A stretch of DNA of 64,000 nucleotides from Streptomyces alfalfae (GCF_004127445.1 NZ_QEXM01000045.1:186001-250000), one strand, 5' to 3'; positions 25,341-34,779 are shown, counted from the stretch's first letter. Notes: a model not told the origin generated them from the letters alone. A program made the numbers and translations.

Positions 25341-26726
25341 TCAGCCGGAGACGACGCTCACGTCACCGATGCCGAGGGCCCTGACGGGCTCCTCGATGCG
25401 CGCGGCGTCGCCCACGAGGATCGTCACCAGGTGGTCCTCCGGGAAGGCGCTCACGACCGCCGCGGTGGCCTCCACGGTGCCGGTGGCGGCCAACTGCCGG
25501 TAGAGCCGGGCCTGGTAGTCGTCCGGGAGGTTCTGCTCGACCTGGTCGGCGAGCGTGGCCGCCACGGAGGCCGCCATCTCGTACTTGAGCGGGGCGACGC
25601 CCACCAGGTTCTGCACCGCCACGTCGCGCTCGGCGTCGGTCAGGCCTTCCGCGGCGAGCGTGCGCAGCACGTTCCAGAGGTCTTCGAGCGCGGGGCCCGT
25701 GGACTCCGTGTCGACCGATCCGCTGATGGCGAGCATCGCGGCGCCCGAGCCGTCCGGGGCGGAGCGCAGCACCTGGCCGAAGGCGCGCACTCCGTAGGTG
25801 TAGCCCTTCTCCTCCCGCAGGACGCGGTCGAGACGGGAGGTGAGGGTGCCGCCGAGGCAGTACGTGCCGAGGACCTGGGCCGGCCAGACGCGGTCGTGCC
25901 GGTCCGGGCCGATGCGGCCGATCAGGAGCTGCGTCTGCACGGCTCCGGGGCGGTCGACGATGACCACGCGGCCGGTGTCGTCGGCGGTGATGGCCGGTAC
26001 GGGGCGCGGCTCCGCCGTGCTGCCCGTCCAGGTGCCGACGGTGTCCGCGAGCATCGCGTCCAGATCGACGCCCCGCAGGTCGCCGACGATCACCAGGGTG
26101 GCCGTCGCCGGGCGGACGTGCTTCTCGTAGAAGGCGCGCACCGCCGCCGAGTCGATGGCGGTGACCGTCTCCTCGGTGCCCTGGCGCGGGCGCGACATGC
26201 GCGAGCTCGCCGGGAAGAGCTGCCTGGAGAGCTCCTTGGCGGCCCGGCGCGCCGGGTTGGCCGCCTCGTGCGGGATCTCGTCGAGGCGGTTGCGCACGAG
26301 GCGCTCGATCTCGCTGTCCGCGAAGGCGGGGGCGCGCAGGGCGTCGGAGAGCAGTCCGAGCGCCTTCGGCAGGCGCGAGACGGGCACTTCGAGGGAGACG
26401 CGGACACCGGGGTGGTCGGCGTGCGCGTCCATGGTGGCGCCGCAGCGGTCGAGCTCGGCGGCGAACTCCTCCGCGGAGTGCTTGTCCGTGCCCTCGTTGA
26501 AGGCCCTCGCCATGATCGTGGCGACGCCGTCGAGGCCCTGCGGCTCGGCCTCAAGCGGAGCCTCCAGGTGGACCTCCACCGCGACGACCTGCTGGCCGGG
26601 GCGGTTGCAACGCAGCACGGTGAGGCCGTTGGGCAGGGCACCGCGCTCGGGGGCGGGGAAGGCCCACGGCTTGGCCGTGCCGGGCTGTGGCTGCGGGTGG
26701 AACTGCATGGTCGCGGCCTCGGTCAC
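25341..26726 (-). CDS. M16-family peptidase-like protein, non-catalytic member
   Basis: 461 residues, overlapping the stop of the upstream M16 gene by 4 bp. It has the two-domain M16 fold (about 25-230 and 235-455; the conserved substrate-binding region LREEKGYTYGV is near residue 310). Where the zinc motif HxxEH should be, the sequence reads AFNEGTDKHS, with no histidine pair, so it should be inactive. It is probably the partner of the active protein encoded just before it, forming a heterodimer like mitochondrial processing peptidase subunits. Confidence 0.9.
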   Translation of the reverse strand: MTEAATMQFHPQPQPGTAKPWAFPAPERGALPNGLTVLRCNRPGQQVVAVEVHLEAPLEAEPQGLDGVATIMARAFNEGTDKHSAEEFAAELDRCGATMDAHADHPGVRVSLEVPVSRLPKALGLLSDALRAPAFADSEIERLVRNRLDEIPHEAANPARRAAKELSRQLFPASSRMSRPRQGTEETVTAIDSAAVRAFYEKHVRPATATLVIVGDLRGVDLDAMLADTVGTWTGSTAEPRPVPAITADDTGRVVIVDRPGAVQTQLLIGRIGPDRHDRVWPAQVLGTYCLGGTLTSRLDRVLREEKGYTYGVRAFGQVLRSAPDGSGAAMLAISGSVDTESTGPALEDLWNVLRTLAAEGLTDAERDVAVQNLVGVAPLKYEMAASVAATLADQVEQNLPDDYQARLYRQLAATGTVEATAAVVSAFPEDHLVTILVGDAARIEEPVRALGIGDVSVVSG

Positions 26727-28111
26727 TTCGCCGCCTCCTCGTCCTGTTCGGTCTCGCCGGCGGCGGTCTCTTCGGTACCGTCGGCGGCCGTCTCCCGGGC
26801 CCCTCCGGCGGCCACGGGCTCGTACACGAGCACCGCGCGGTTGTCGGGCCGCAGGCGGGCCTTGGCGACCTCCTGGACCTCCTCGGCGGTGACGTCGAGG
26901 ACGCGCCCGACGGCGGTGAGGGCGAGCTGCGGGTCACCGAAGAGGACGGCGTACCTGCACAGTTCGTCCGCGCGTCCCGCGACCGTGCCGAGCCGGTCGA
27001 GCCACTCGCGCTCCAGCTGCGCCTGGGCGCGCTCCATCTCCTCCGGAGTGGGGCCCTCCGCGGCGAAGCGGGCCAGCTCCTCGTCGACGGCGGCCTCGAT
27101 CACCGGGACCTCGACGTCGCCGGAGGTCTTCACGTCGAGCCAGCCGAGCGAGGGCGCGCCGGCGAGCCGCAGCAGGCCGAACCCGGCGGCGACGGCGGTG
27201 CGGTCACGGCGCACGAGCCGGTTGTAGAGCCGCGACGACTCGCCGCTGCCCAGGACGGTCAGCGCCAGGTCGGCCGCGTCGCACGCGCGCGTGCCGTCCT
27301 CCGGGAGGCGGTAGGCGGCCATCAGGGCGCGGGCGGGGACCTCCTCCTCGACGACCTCGCGGAGCTCCTTGCCGATGCGCTCGGGAAGGGAGCCGTCGCG
27401 CGGGGGCTGCTTGCCGTCGTGCGAGGGGATGGAGCCGAAGTACTTCTCGACCCAGGCGAGCGTCTGCTCCGGATCGATGTCGCCGACGACCGAGAGCACG
27501 GCGTTGTTCGGCGCGTAGTACGTGCGGAAGAACTGGCGCGCGTCCTCCAGGGTGGCCGCGTCCAGGTCGGCCATGGAGCCGATCGGCGTGTGGTGGTACG
27601 GGTGGCCCTCCGGGTACGAGAGGGCGGTCAGCTTCTCGAAGGCGGTGCCGTAGGGCACGTTGTCGTAGCGCTGGCGGCGCTCGTTCTTGACGACGTCCCG
27701 CTGGTTCTCCATGGACTCCTCGTCGAGCGCGGAGAGCAGCGAGCCCATCCGGTCGGCCTCGAGCCACAGGGCCAGCTCCAGCTGGTGGGCGGGCATCGTC
27801 TCGAAGTAGTTCGTGCGCTCGAAGCTCGTCGTGCCGTTGAGCGAGCCGCCGGCGCCCTGGACCAGTTCGAAGTGGCCGTTGTTCGACACCTGCTTCGAGC
27901 CCTGGAACATGAGGTGCTCAAAAAGGTGAGCGAGGCCTGTGCGTCCCTTGACCTCGTGGCGCGAGCCGACGTCGTACCAGAGGCACACCGCGGCGACCGG
28001 GGTCAGGTGGTCCTCGGAGAGCACCACGCGCAGGCCGTTGGCCAGCCGGTGCTCGGTCGCTGTCAGGCCGCCGGAGCCGGGCTCGGCTGTGGCCGTGTGA
28101 CCCATGGGCAT
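26723..28111 (-). CDS. M16-family zinc metallopeptidase, catalytic member
   Basis: 462 residues. The ATG at 28111 has GAAGGGA upstream; the frame is open far beyond it but only as an antisense shadow of parC. The inverted zinc motif is intact in GLAHLFEHLMFQGS near residue 61 (HxxEH), with the third ligand expected about 75 residues later in the MENQRDVVKNERRQRYD helix (Glu). It is a pitrilysin-type peptidase of processing-peptidase class and cytoplasmic, as no signal peptide is seen. The C-terminal 30 residues are acidic and low-complexity. It is divergent from parC across 213 bp. Confidence 0.92.
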   Translation of the reverse strand: MPMGHTATAEPGSGGLTATEHRLANGLRVVLSEDHLTPVAAVCLWYDVGSRHEVKGRTGLAHLFEHLMFQGSKQVSNNGHFELVQGAGGSLNGTTSFERTNYFETMPAHQLELALWLEADRMGSLLSALDEESMENQRDVVKNERRQRYDNVPYGTAFEKLTALSYPEGHPYHHTPIGSMADLDAATLEDARQFFRTYYAPNNAVLSVVGDIDPEQTLAWVEKYFGSIPSHDGKQPPRDGSLPERIGKELREVVEEEVPARALMAAYRLPEDGTRACDAADLALTVLGSGESSRLYNRLVRRDRTAVAAGFGLLRLAGAPSLGWLDVKTSGDVEVPVIEAAVDEELARFAAEGPTPEEMERAQAQLEREWLDRLGTVAGRADELCRYAVLFGDPQLALTAVGRVLDVTAEEVQEVAKARLRPDNRAVLVYEPVAAGGARETAADGTEETAAGETEQDEEAAK

Positions 28112-28324
28112 GTACGTCCCTTCGATCGCTGAATCTGCAGAATTGCTGCGAGTCCCGCCACTGTATGCAGCGTGCCGACACCTCACGAAGTTCCCGGTCC
28201 GCTCACGGCGTAGTCGCCTTTCGACGCCACCGGCGCACGGGTCGTGGTCGGCGTTGTCAGTGGGACGGTCCACAATGGTCGGCGTCAGAACCCGCACTTG
28301 CTTGGTGAAGGAGCCGCAGCAGCG

Positions 28325-30778
28325 ATGGCCCGCCGCAGCACGAAGACCCCGCCGCCCGACGACTCGTTCGAGGAGCGGATCCTCGACATCGACGTCGTCG
28401 ACGAGATGCAGGGCTCCTTCCTCGAGTACGCGTATTCGGTCATCTACTCCCGCGCCCTGCCGGACGCCCGCGACGGCATGAAGCCGGTGCACCGCAGGAT
28501 CGTCTATCAGATGAACGAGATGGGCCTGCGCCCCGACCGCGGCTATGTGAAGTGTGCCCGTGTCGTCGGCGAGGTCATGGGTAAATTGCACCCCCATGGC
28601 GACGCGTCGATCTATGACGCCCTGGTGCGCATGGCCCAGCCCTTCTCGATGCGCCTGCCCTTGGTGGACGGCCACGGCAACTTCGGGTCCCTGGGGAACG
28701 ACGACCCGCCGGCCGCCATGCGGTACACCGAGTGCCGGATGGCCGACGCCACGTCCCTGATGACGGAGTCGATCGACGAGGACACGGTCGACTTCGAGCC
28801 GAACTACGACGGTCAGGAGATGGAGCCGTCCGCCCTCCCGGCGGCGTATCCGAACCTCCTGGTCAACGGCGCTTCGGGCATCGCGGTCGGCATGGCGACG
28901 AACATGCCCCCGCACAACCTCGGCGAGGTCATCGCCGCCGCACGGCACCTGATCAGGCACCCGGGGGCCGACCTCGACACCCTGATGAAGTACGTGCCGG
29001 GCCCCGACCTGCCCACCGGCGGCAAGATCGTCGGCCTGACCGGCATCAGGGACGCGTACGAGAAGGGCCGCGGCAGCTTCAAGATCCGCGCCACGGCCAC
29101 CGTGGAGAACGTGACGGCGCGCCGCAAGGGCCTCGTCGTCACCGAACTGCCCTTCAGCGTGGGGCCCGAGAAGGTCATCTCCAAGATCAAGGACCTGGTC
29201 GGCTCGAAGAAGCTCCAGGGCATCGCCGACGTCAAGGACCTCACCGACCGCTCGCACGGCCTGCGTCTGGTCATCGAGATCAAGAACGGCTTCGTCCCGG
29301 AGGCCGTCCTCGAGCAGCTGTACAAACTGACGCCGATGGAGGAGTCCTTCGGCATCAACAACGTGGCGCTGGTCGACGGCCAGCCCCTCACCCTCGGCCT
29401 CAAGGAACTCCTCGAGGTCTATCTCGACCACCGCTTCAACGTGGTGCGCCGGCGCAGCGAGTTCCGCCGCGGCAAGAAGCGCGACCGCCTGCACCTGGTC
29501 GAGGGCCTCCTCGTCGCGCTCCTGGACATCGACGAGGTCATCCGTCTCATCCGCTCCAGCGAGAACTCCGCGCAGGCCAAGGAGCGCCTGATCGAGCGCT
29601 TCTCGCTGAGCGACATCCAGACGCAGTACATCCTGGACACGCCGCTGCGCCGCCTGACCAAGTTCGACCGCATCGAGCTGGAGTCCGAGCGCGACAAGCT
29701 GAACGGCGAGATCGACGAGCTGACCGGAATCCTCGACTCGGACGCGGAGCTCCGCAAGCTGGTCTCGTCCGAACTGGCTGCGGTCGCCAAGAAGTTCGGC
29801 ACCGACCGGCGCACGGTGCTCCTGCAGTCGGCGGGCTCCCCCGCCGCCACGGTCTCCCTCCAGGTCGCCGACGACCCCTGCCGCGTGCTCCTGTCGTCCA
29901 CGGGCCTGCTGGCCCGCACGGCCAACGGCGACCCCTTCGGCGAGGACGGCACCAAGCGCGTCAAGCACGACGTGATCGTCTCCGCGGTGCCCGCCACCGC
30001 GCGCGGCGAGGTCGGCGCGGTCACGTCCGCGGGACGTCTCCTGCGCCTCTCCGTGGTGGACCTCCCGCAGCTCCCGGAGACGATGAGCGCGCCCAACCTC
30101 TCCGGCGGCGCGCCCGTCTCCGAGCTGCTCCCCCTGGAGAAGGACGAGAAGCTCATCTGCCTGATGACCCTCGACGAGTCGTCCCCGGGACTGGCCCTCG
30201 GCACCGAGCAGGGCGTGGTCAAGCGGGTGGTGCCCGACTATCCCTCGAACAAGGAGGAGCTCGAGGTCATCACCCTCAAGGACGGTGACCGGATCGTCGG
30301 CGCGGCCGAGCTGCGCACGGGCGAGGAGGACCTGGTCTTCATCACGGACGACGCCCAGCTCCTGCGCTACCAGGCCTCCCACGTCCGTCCCCAGGGCCGC
30401 CCCGCGGGCGGCATGACGGGCGTGAAGCTGGCCGCCGGGGCGAAGGTCATCTCCTTCACGGCGGTCGACCCGGCGGTGGACGCGGTCGTCTTCACGGTGG
30501 CGGGATCGCGCGGCACGCTCGACGACTCCGTCCAGACCACGGCCAAGCTGACGCCGTTCGACCAGTATCCGCGCAAGGGCCGCGCGACGGGCGGTGTGCG
30601 CGTCCAGCGGTTCCTGAAGGGCGAGGACTGCCTGAGCTTCGCCTGGGCGGGCCCGACGCCCCCGCAGGCGGCACAGCGCAACGGCACGCCGGCCACGCTG
30701 CCGGAGATCGACCCGCGCCGCGACGGCTCGGGCGTCTCGCTGGCGAAGCCGGTGGCGGCGGTCGCCGGGCCGGCATAG
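28325..30778 (+). CDS. parC: DNA topoisomerase IV subunit A (ParC; GyrA-like)
   Basis: 817 residues. The breakage-reunion domain is at about 20-480: the quinolone-region helix is GKLHPHGDASIYDALVRMAQ near 80, and the catalytic Tyr is in AMRYTECRMA near residue 122. The coiled-coil tower follows, then the beta-propeller C-terminal domain (about 500-780). The GyrA-box QRRGGKG is absent and the blades have variable R-rich loops (DQYPRKGRATGGVRVQ), as expected for ParC rather than GyrA. Its partner parE is 11 kb away in the window. Together they decatenate replicated chromosomes. Confidence 0.93.
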   Translation: MARRSTKTPPPDDSFEERILDIDVVDEMQGSFLEYAYSVIYSRALPDARDGMKPVHRRIVYQMNEMGLRPDRGYVKCARVVGEVMGKLHPHGDASIYDALVRMAQPFSMRLPLVDGHGNFGSLGNDDPPAAMRYTECRMADATSLMTESIDEDTVDFEPNYDGQEMEPSALPAAYPNLLVNGASGIAVGMATNMPPHNLGEVIAAARHLIRHPGADLDTLMKYVPGPDLPTGGKIVGLTGIRDAYEKGRGSFKIRATATVENVTARRKGLVVTELPFSVGPEKVISKIKDLVGSKKLQGIADVKDLTDRSHGLRLVIEIKNGFVPEAVLEQLYKLTPMEESFGINNVALVDGQPLTLGLKELLEVYLDHRFNVVRRRSEFRRGKKRDRLHLVEGLLVALLDIDEVIRLIRSSENSAQAKERLIERFSLSDIQTQYILDTPLRRLTKFDRIELESERDKLNGEIDELTGILDSDAELRKLVSSELAAVAKKFGTDRRTVLLQSAGSPAATVSLQVADDPCRVLLSSTGLLARTANGDPFGEDGTKRVKHDVIVSAVPATARGEVGAVTSAGRLLRLSVVDLPQLPETMSAPNLSGGAPVSELLPLEKDEKLICLMTLDESSPGLALGTEQGVVKRVVPDYPSNKEELEVITLKDGDRIVGAAELRTGEEDLVFITDDAQLLRYQASHVRPQGRPAGGMTGVKLAAGAKVISFTAVDPAVDAVVFTVAGSRGTLDDSVQTTAKLTPFDQYPRKGRATGGVRVQRFLKGEDCLSFAWAGPTPPQAAQRNGTPATLPEIDPRRDGSGVSLAKPVAAVAGPA

Positions 30779-30812
30779 CCGGTGGCGGCGGTGGCCGACC
30801 GGTGTGGCCGCG

Positions 30813-31955
30813 CTACGCCTCCGGGTCGGCCTCCGCCGTCTCCTCGTCCTCCTGCACGTAGCGCAGCACGCCCCACATGCCCTGCTCGTCAGCGGTGTGC
30901 GGGGCGTCCGCGCGACAGGCGTCGAGGCCCTTCTCCAGACCTGCCACGTCGATTCCCGACCCGATGAGCACGAGCTGGGTCAGCCGCGGCTCGTCCGGGG
31001 CCCAGGGCTCCGGGTAGAACCGCAGGAACCGCCCGACGGCGTGCACGGCGTACCGGTTCCGCGGGTCGGAGGCGCCGAAGTCCACGTGGCCCTTGATGCG
31101 GTAGAGCCCCTCGGGCCTGCTGTCGAGCAGGGCCATGAGGCGACGCGGGTCAAGAGGCGCCTCCGAGGCGAAGGACAGGCTCTCGTAGGCGGAGTGCAGG
31201 TGAGGGGCGTGCCCGGAGCACCCGCCTTCGGCGCGCTCGCCCGGGAGGACGACCGCGTCGCCGTCCTGGGCGACGCTCGCGCCGTCGGCCCGGTCGGCGG
31301 TCGCGTCGTCGTCCCGCAGATCGTCGAAGGAGAGCTGCCCGACCCGCTCCCCCACGGGCGCACGGTCGAAGAACAGCTCCACGTCGACGCGCCCGTACGA
31401 GGCGGCGACGACGGCCGCGCGCCCGGCGAGACCACGGACGACGTCGAGTAGGCGCTCGCGCTCGGCCCCCGGCACCCGGTCGGTCTTGTTGACGACGACG
31501 AGATCGGCGATGCCCAGGTGCCGGTCCACCTCGGGGTGCCGCTCCCGCGTCGCGTCGAACTCCGCGGCGTCGACGACCTCGACGAGCCCCCCGTAGACGA
31601 TGTGCGGGTTCTCGCTGGCGAGCACCATCTTGACCAGCTCCTGCGGCTCGGCGAGCCCGCTGGCCTCGATGACGATGACGTCGATCCCGGCGGCGGGCCC
31701 GGCCAGCCGCTCCAGATACTCGTCGAGTTCGCTCGCGTCCACGGCACAGCACAAGCACCCGTTGCCGAGGGAGACGGTGGAGTCACCGAGCTGCCCGGCG
31801 ACCGACATGGCGTCGATCTCGATCGATCCGAAGTCGTTGACGATCGCCCCGATACGGGTGCCGCCACTGCGGTGCAGCAGATGGTTGAGCAGGGTGGTCT
31901 TGCCGGATCCGAGGAACCCGGCGAGGACGACGACGGGAATCTGCCGCTTGTTCAC
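30813..31955 (-). CDS. CobW/COG0523-family GTPase (metal-chaperone type)
   Basis: 380 residues. The P-loop GFLGSGKTT is at about residues 13-21, the family's metal-binding CLCC at about 68-71 (GNGCLCCAV), and the guanine-recognition VVNKTD near 155. A His/Cys-rich patch ERAEGGCSGHAPHLHS lies near 240. The C-terminal CobW_C domain (about 255-345) includes LYRIKGHVDFG. COG0523 proteins insert or traffic zinc, cobalt or iron; the metal is not told here. A 9-bp inverted repeat stands just upstream of its start. It converges on parC. Confidence 0.9.
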   Translation of the reverse strand: MNKRQIPVVVLAGFLGSGKTTLLNHLLHRSGGTRIGAIVNDFGSIEIDAMSVAGQLGDSTVSLGNGCLCCAVDASELDEYLERLAGPAAGIDVIVIEASGLAEPQELVKMVLASENPHIVYGGLVEVVDAAEFDATRERHPEVDRHLGIADLVVVNKTDRVPGAERERLLDVVRGLAGRAAVVAASYGRVDVELFFDRAPVGERVGQLSFDDLRDDDATADRADGASVAQDGDAVVLPGERAEGGCSGHAPHLHSAYESLSFASEAPLDPRRLMALLDSRPEGLYRIKGHVDFGASDPRNRYAVHAVGRFLRFYPEPWAPDEPRLTQLVLIGSGIDVAGLEKGLDACRADAPHTADEQGMWGVLRYVQEDEETAEADPEA

Positions 31956-32320
31956 AACCGTGGGCCCCTCGCACCGACACTCGTACGGACGTCAATGAAT
32001 TCCGTACGACGAATAAGACGAAGCCAGGATATGCGCGGCGCGCGAGTCACATGGATGCGCGTGGAAAAGCGGCGTCACGTGCGCGTGGAGATGCCTCGAA
32101 GTGAACGATTGTTAGCGGCGCTCGCGGGGCACACATTGGGCACGGCGTCGGGATGTGCGACCACCGCTTCCTTCCGTGCGCCTCCTCTCCGCCTCCCCCG
32201 TCGATCAGAGCCGCTCGGCACCCTGGGAGGCGGCAAGCGCACGCCCATCGCTCGCCGGTCCGCTCCCTGTCGACCCGCACCCCGACGACCGGCGGACGGT
32301 CGCCTAAATCGGGGGTTGAC
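31956..32320. other. Spacer between CobW GTPase and DUF6082 genes
   Basis: 365 bp with no gene I can support. Its first part holds a 9-bp inverted repeat next to the GTPase start. The rest includes A/T-richer stretches (AATAAGACGAAGCCAGGATATG near 32010-32033) and the DUF6082 leader with GGGGGTTGAC directly before the ATG. Confidence 0.45.
31981..32009. promoter_or_regulatory. Inverted repeat TCGTACGGA-N11-TCCGTACGA, candidate operator of the CobW gene
   Basis: Two perfect 9-bp arms (31981-31989 and 32001-32009) are separated by 11 bp. A minus-strand TTGACG (31990-31995) lies in the spacer, as a -35 element might. The whole lies 26-54 bp before the GTPase start. It does not resemble the Zur box I know from Streptomyces. 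Confidence 0.5.
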
Positions 32321-32884
32321 ATGCTCACTATAAGAATCGCCGCCGGAAGCCTCCGGCCCGCCGTGGCGGCCGGGTTCGGCCTCGTGGCGGGAGCCATCGG
32401 CGCTCTGACCGCGCAGCGCCACATCATTGACGCGCTGCGCCTTCGGCTCGAACAACTGGAACAGGCCGCACACAACCAGCACGACGCCAACCTGGCCGTG
32501 CAACAGCGGCTCCACTGGGAACTCCTGAGCAAAGCCATGGACGACGAGGACCTGGCCGAAGTCCTGAACACCTACGAAGAGGACGTCACTCCGCAGCGAC
32601 ACCGCCAGTACCTCTTCGCCAACGCCCTGTACACGAATCTGTTGTTCTACCACCGTGTCGGCAATATCGACCGCGATGAGTTCTTCGGATTCGTGCGCGG
32701 AATCTTCCAGAACCCGATCGTCCGGGAGTACTGGAACGCGGGCAGGCACCATCGGGCCACCATCGCGAACGGTTCGGACGAGGCCGAGCTCGGACATCTG
32801 GTGGACGACCTGTTGAGGCAACTGGAGGAGGCCGACATCGACGAGTGGTGGGTCATCGGCGAGCCGCCGAGCAGAGAGACCTGA
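32321..32884 (+). CDS. DUF6082 family protein
   Basis: 187 residues, ATG at 32321 with GGGGGT 4 nt upstream. An N-terminal hydrophobic segment (about 8-28, LRPAVAAGFGLVAGAIGALTA) probably anchors it. The remainder is a helical, charged domain with the family pattern QQRLHWELLSKAMDD, then FANALYTNLLFYHRVGNI, then GIFQNPIVREYW, ending EEWWVIGEPP-like (DEWWVIGEPP). I recognise the DUF6082 family of streptomycetes, with many paralogues per genome and unknown function. A small protein gene follows after 309 bp. Confidence 0.85.
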   Translation: MLTIRIAAGSLRPAVAAGFGLVAGAIGALTAQRHIIDALRLRLEQLEQAAHNQHDANLAVQQRLHWELLSKAMDDEDLAEVLNTYEEDVTPQRHRQYLFANALYTNLLFYHRVGNIDRDEFFGFVRGIFQNPIVREYWNAGRHHRATIANGSDEAELGHLVDDLLRQLEEADIDEWWVIGEPPSRET

Positions 32885-33193
32885 GAGGGAAAGCCGCAGT
32901 TCGCAGTGGTCCCGCGAGACTGCGGCACGCTCCCCCGCCCCGTCCCGCCACCGGCGCCCCTCCCTCTCCGCGCAGCCCTCGTCACACCCTTCCGGGACAT
33001 CACGCGGACGGGTGAGAAACCAGGAGTGGCATCGATCGTTCACTTAATGCCAACTTGGGCCGCTGACTGCGCGGACCGCGCAGGAAATCGCCCCACCCAA
33101 ACCGACGCTCCACGCCGCCGGTCGAGGCTTGCCCACAAGGACGCCCGGTCAGTCTCAGTGTCAGTGCGTCAGCTTGAGACCAGAGGGAAAACA
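32885..33193. other. Spacer after DUF6082
   Basis: 309 bp with no convincing gene or hairpin. The 60 bp before 33194 contain AGAGGGAA, the ribosome site of the next gene. Confidence 0.35.
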
Positions 33194-33433
33194 GTGAGCC
33201 ACATCATCCGTCGGATCGGCGCTTCTCCCCGCGCGCGAGGCAGCGTGTCCGGACAGAACTGCCCGGATATCTTCGAACTGTCCGACGGAAGCTTCGCGGT
33301 GATCGGAACAGACGCCACCGCGAAACTCGATGCCGAACTCCCTCCGGACGCCTCCCGGGGAAACTACGAGCGCATCGTCATCGTCACGAGGGAGACACTC
33401 GTGCGCGCCAAGGCCGACATCCCCGACAGCTGA
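33194..33433 (+). CDS. Small hypothetical protein (79 aa)
   Basis: 79 residues, GTG start at 33194 with GAGGGAA 5 nt before it. The body reads as one small alpha/beta domain: a strand-rich centre with CPDIFELSDGSFAVIGTDAT, then a terminal helix RETLVRAKADIP. Proteins with an 'ELxDGxFAVIGxDxT' core are frequent in Streptomyces next to regulators or membrane proteins, often as many paralogues; I know of no function. Its G+C is a little lower than that of its neighbours. It is convergent with the citrate synthase gene (43 bp). Confidence 0.7.
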   Translation: MSHIIRRIGASPRARGSVSGQNCPDIFELSDGSFAVIGTDATAKLDAELPPDASRGNYERIVIVTRETLVRAKADIPDS

Positions 33434-33476
33434 CTCCGAGGCGCCACGGAACGGAACGCGCGCGGCGACATGAGTC

Positions 33477-34658
33477 CTAGGTCGCCGACGCCGGCGGCAC
33501 CGCGACCGGCGGCTCCACCCCCGCGTACCGCGCCGCCGGGCGGATGATCTTCGGGTCACGCGCCTGCTCGAGGATGTTGGCCCCCCATCCCACCACCCGC
33601 GCGCAAGCGAACGTCGGCGTGAACATCTCCCGGGGCAGTCCGCACAGCTCCATGACCACGCCCGCGTAGAACTCCACGTTCGTGTGCAACTCCCGCCCGG
33701 GCTTCAGTTCGGCGAGGATCGCCTCCACCCGGCGCTCGACCTCCACGGCGAACTCCACCAGGTCACCGCCGAACTGTCGCGCGATCCCCCGCAGCATGCG
33801 CGAACGCGGGTCCTCCGTGCGGTAGACGGGGTGACCGAAGCCCATGATGCGGTCGCCCGCGAGGACCCGTTCGCGGATCCAGCCGTCGATGCGGTCGGCG
33901 GTGCCGATCGCGTCGAGGGTGTCGAGAGCACGGCTCGGCGCACCGCCGTGCAAGGGCCCGGACAGCGCGCCGACCGCGCCCACCAGGCAGGCCGCCACGT
34001 CCGCGCCGGTAGAGGTGATGACGCGGGCCGTGAACGTTGACGCGTTGAAGCCGTGATCAATGGTCGAGATCAAGTACTGCTCGATCGCCCGCGCACGGGC
34101 CGCGTCCGGCTCGCGACCGGTGAGCATGTAGAGGTAGTTGGCCGCGTACGACAGGTCCTCGTGCGGTTCGACGGGCTCAAGGCCCTGGCCGAGCCGGTAC
34201 AGCGCGGTGAGCAGGGTCGGCACGACCGCCGCGGCGGCCAGGGCGTCCGCGCGGCGGCGGTCGTCGTCGATGTCGTACACCGGCCGGAGCCCCTTCGACG
34301 CCCCGAAGAGCGACAGGGCGGTGCGCAAGCCGGAGAGCGGTCCGGAGAGCACGCCGGCGCGGGCGATGGCGGGCAACGCCTCGCGCACCTCGGCCGGGAG
34401 GTGCCGCAGCGACGCGGTGCGCCCGGCGAAGGCCGCGCTCTGCTCGGCGTCCGGCAGCTCGCCGTGGAACATCAGGTGCCACACGTCCTCGAAGCTGCGC
34501 TTCTGCGCGAGTTCGACGGCCGAGTACTGGCGGTAGTGGTAGAAGCCCTCGTATCCCCGCACGTCCCCGAGTGCGGTCTCGGTGACGACGACGCCCGCCA
34601 GCCCTCGTGGGACCTCGACGGGCTCGGCGGGGACAGCGGCGGAGCCATTGATCGGCAT
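33477..34658 (-). CDS. Citrate synthase (citrate synthase 2 type)
   Basis: 393 residues. The ATG at 34658 has GAGGAAG upstream; the frame extends 54 nt further into the operator and is rejected. It condenses acetyl-CoA (or propionyl-CoA) with oxaloacetate. Active-site residues are His in GPLHGGAPS near 240 and His in GFGHPVYRTEDPR near 283. The third position lies in HTNVEFYAGVV near 335, where Glu stands where Asp is usual. Met/citrate and 2-methylcitrate synthases cannot be separated on sequence here. It is divergent from the HTH-fused citrate synthase across a 121-bp AT-rich operator region. Confidence 0.92.
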   Translation of the reverse strand: MPINGSAAVPAEPVEVPRGLAGVVVTETALGDVRGYEGFYHYRQYSAVELAQKRSFEDVWHLMFHGELPDAEQSAAFAGRTASLRHLPAEVREALPAIARAGVLSGPLSGLRTALSLFGASKGLRPVYDIDDDRRRADALAAAAVVPTLLTALYRLGQGLEPVEPHEDLSYAANYLYMLTGREPDAARARAIEQYLISTIDHGFNASTFTARVITSTGADVAACLVGAVGALSGPLHGGAPSRALDTLDAIGTADRIDGWIRERVLAGDRIMGFGHPVYRTEDPRSRMLRGIARQFGGDLVEFAVEVERRVEAILAELKPGRELHTNVEFYAGVVMELCGLPREMFTPTFACARVVGWGANILEQARDPKIIRPAARYAGVEPPVAVPPASAT

Positions 34659-34703
34659 GTTCTTCCTCGACTCTCTCCCTGAACTTGATTCGACTGTCCA
34701 TGC

Positions 34704-34745
34704 TTGACTCAATACGTGTCAATATTGATTTAATCAATATGTCAA
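34704..34745. promoter_or_regulatory. AT-rich operator cluster between two citrate synthase genes
   Basis: A perfect 19-bp palindrome ATATTGATTTAATCAATAT (34722-34740) is flanked by TTGAC (34704-34708), GTCAA (34718-34722) and GTCAA (34741-34745). This gives a further TTGAC-N9-GTCAA inverted pair. The whole stretch is about three-quarters A+T in a genome of about 72% GC. It lies 46 bp before one start and 35 bp before the other, so one regulator could control both. Confidence 0.8.
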
Positions 34746-34753
34746 TCCATATA
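34725..34753 (+). promoter_or_regulatory. Candidate promoter of the HTH-citrate synthase gene
   Basis: TTGATT (34725-34730), 17 bp, then CATATA (34748-34753) on the plus strand. Transcription would begin near 34760, about 20 nt before the ATG. The -35 half lies inside the 19-bp palindrome, so operator binding would block it. Confidence 0.55.
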
Positions 34754-34779
34754 TCGTGGGTACGGATACGGTGACGCCC

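Noticed and set aside
28112..30382. Minus-strand extension of the M16 peptidase through parC
   Set aside because: The extension is antisense to parC; the ATG at 28111 has a proper ribosome site and family-typical N-terminus.
34659..34712. Longer start for citrate synthase (minus strand)
   Set aside because: The extra codons cover the operator region and lack a ribosome site; the ATG at 34658 has GAGGAAG.
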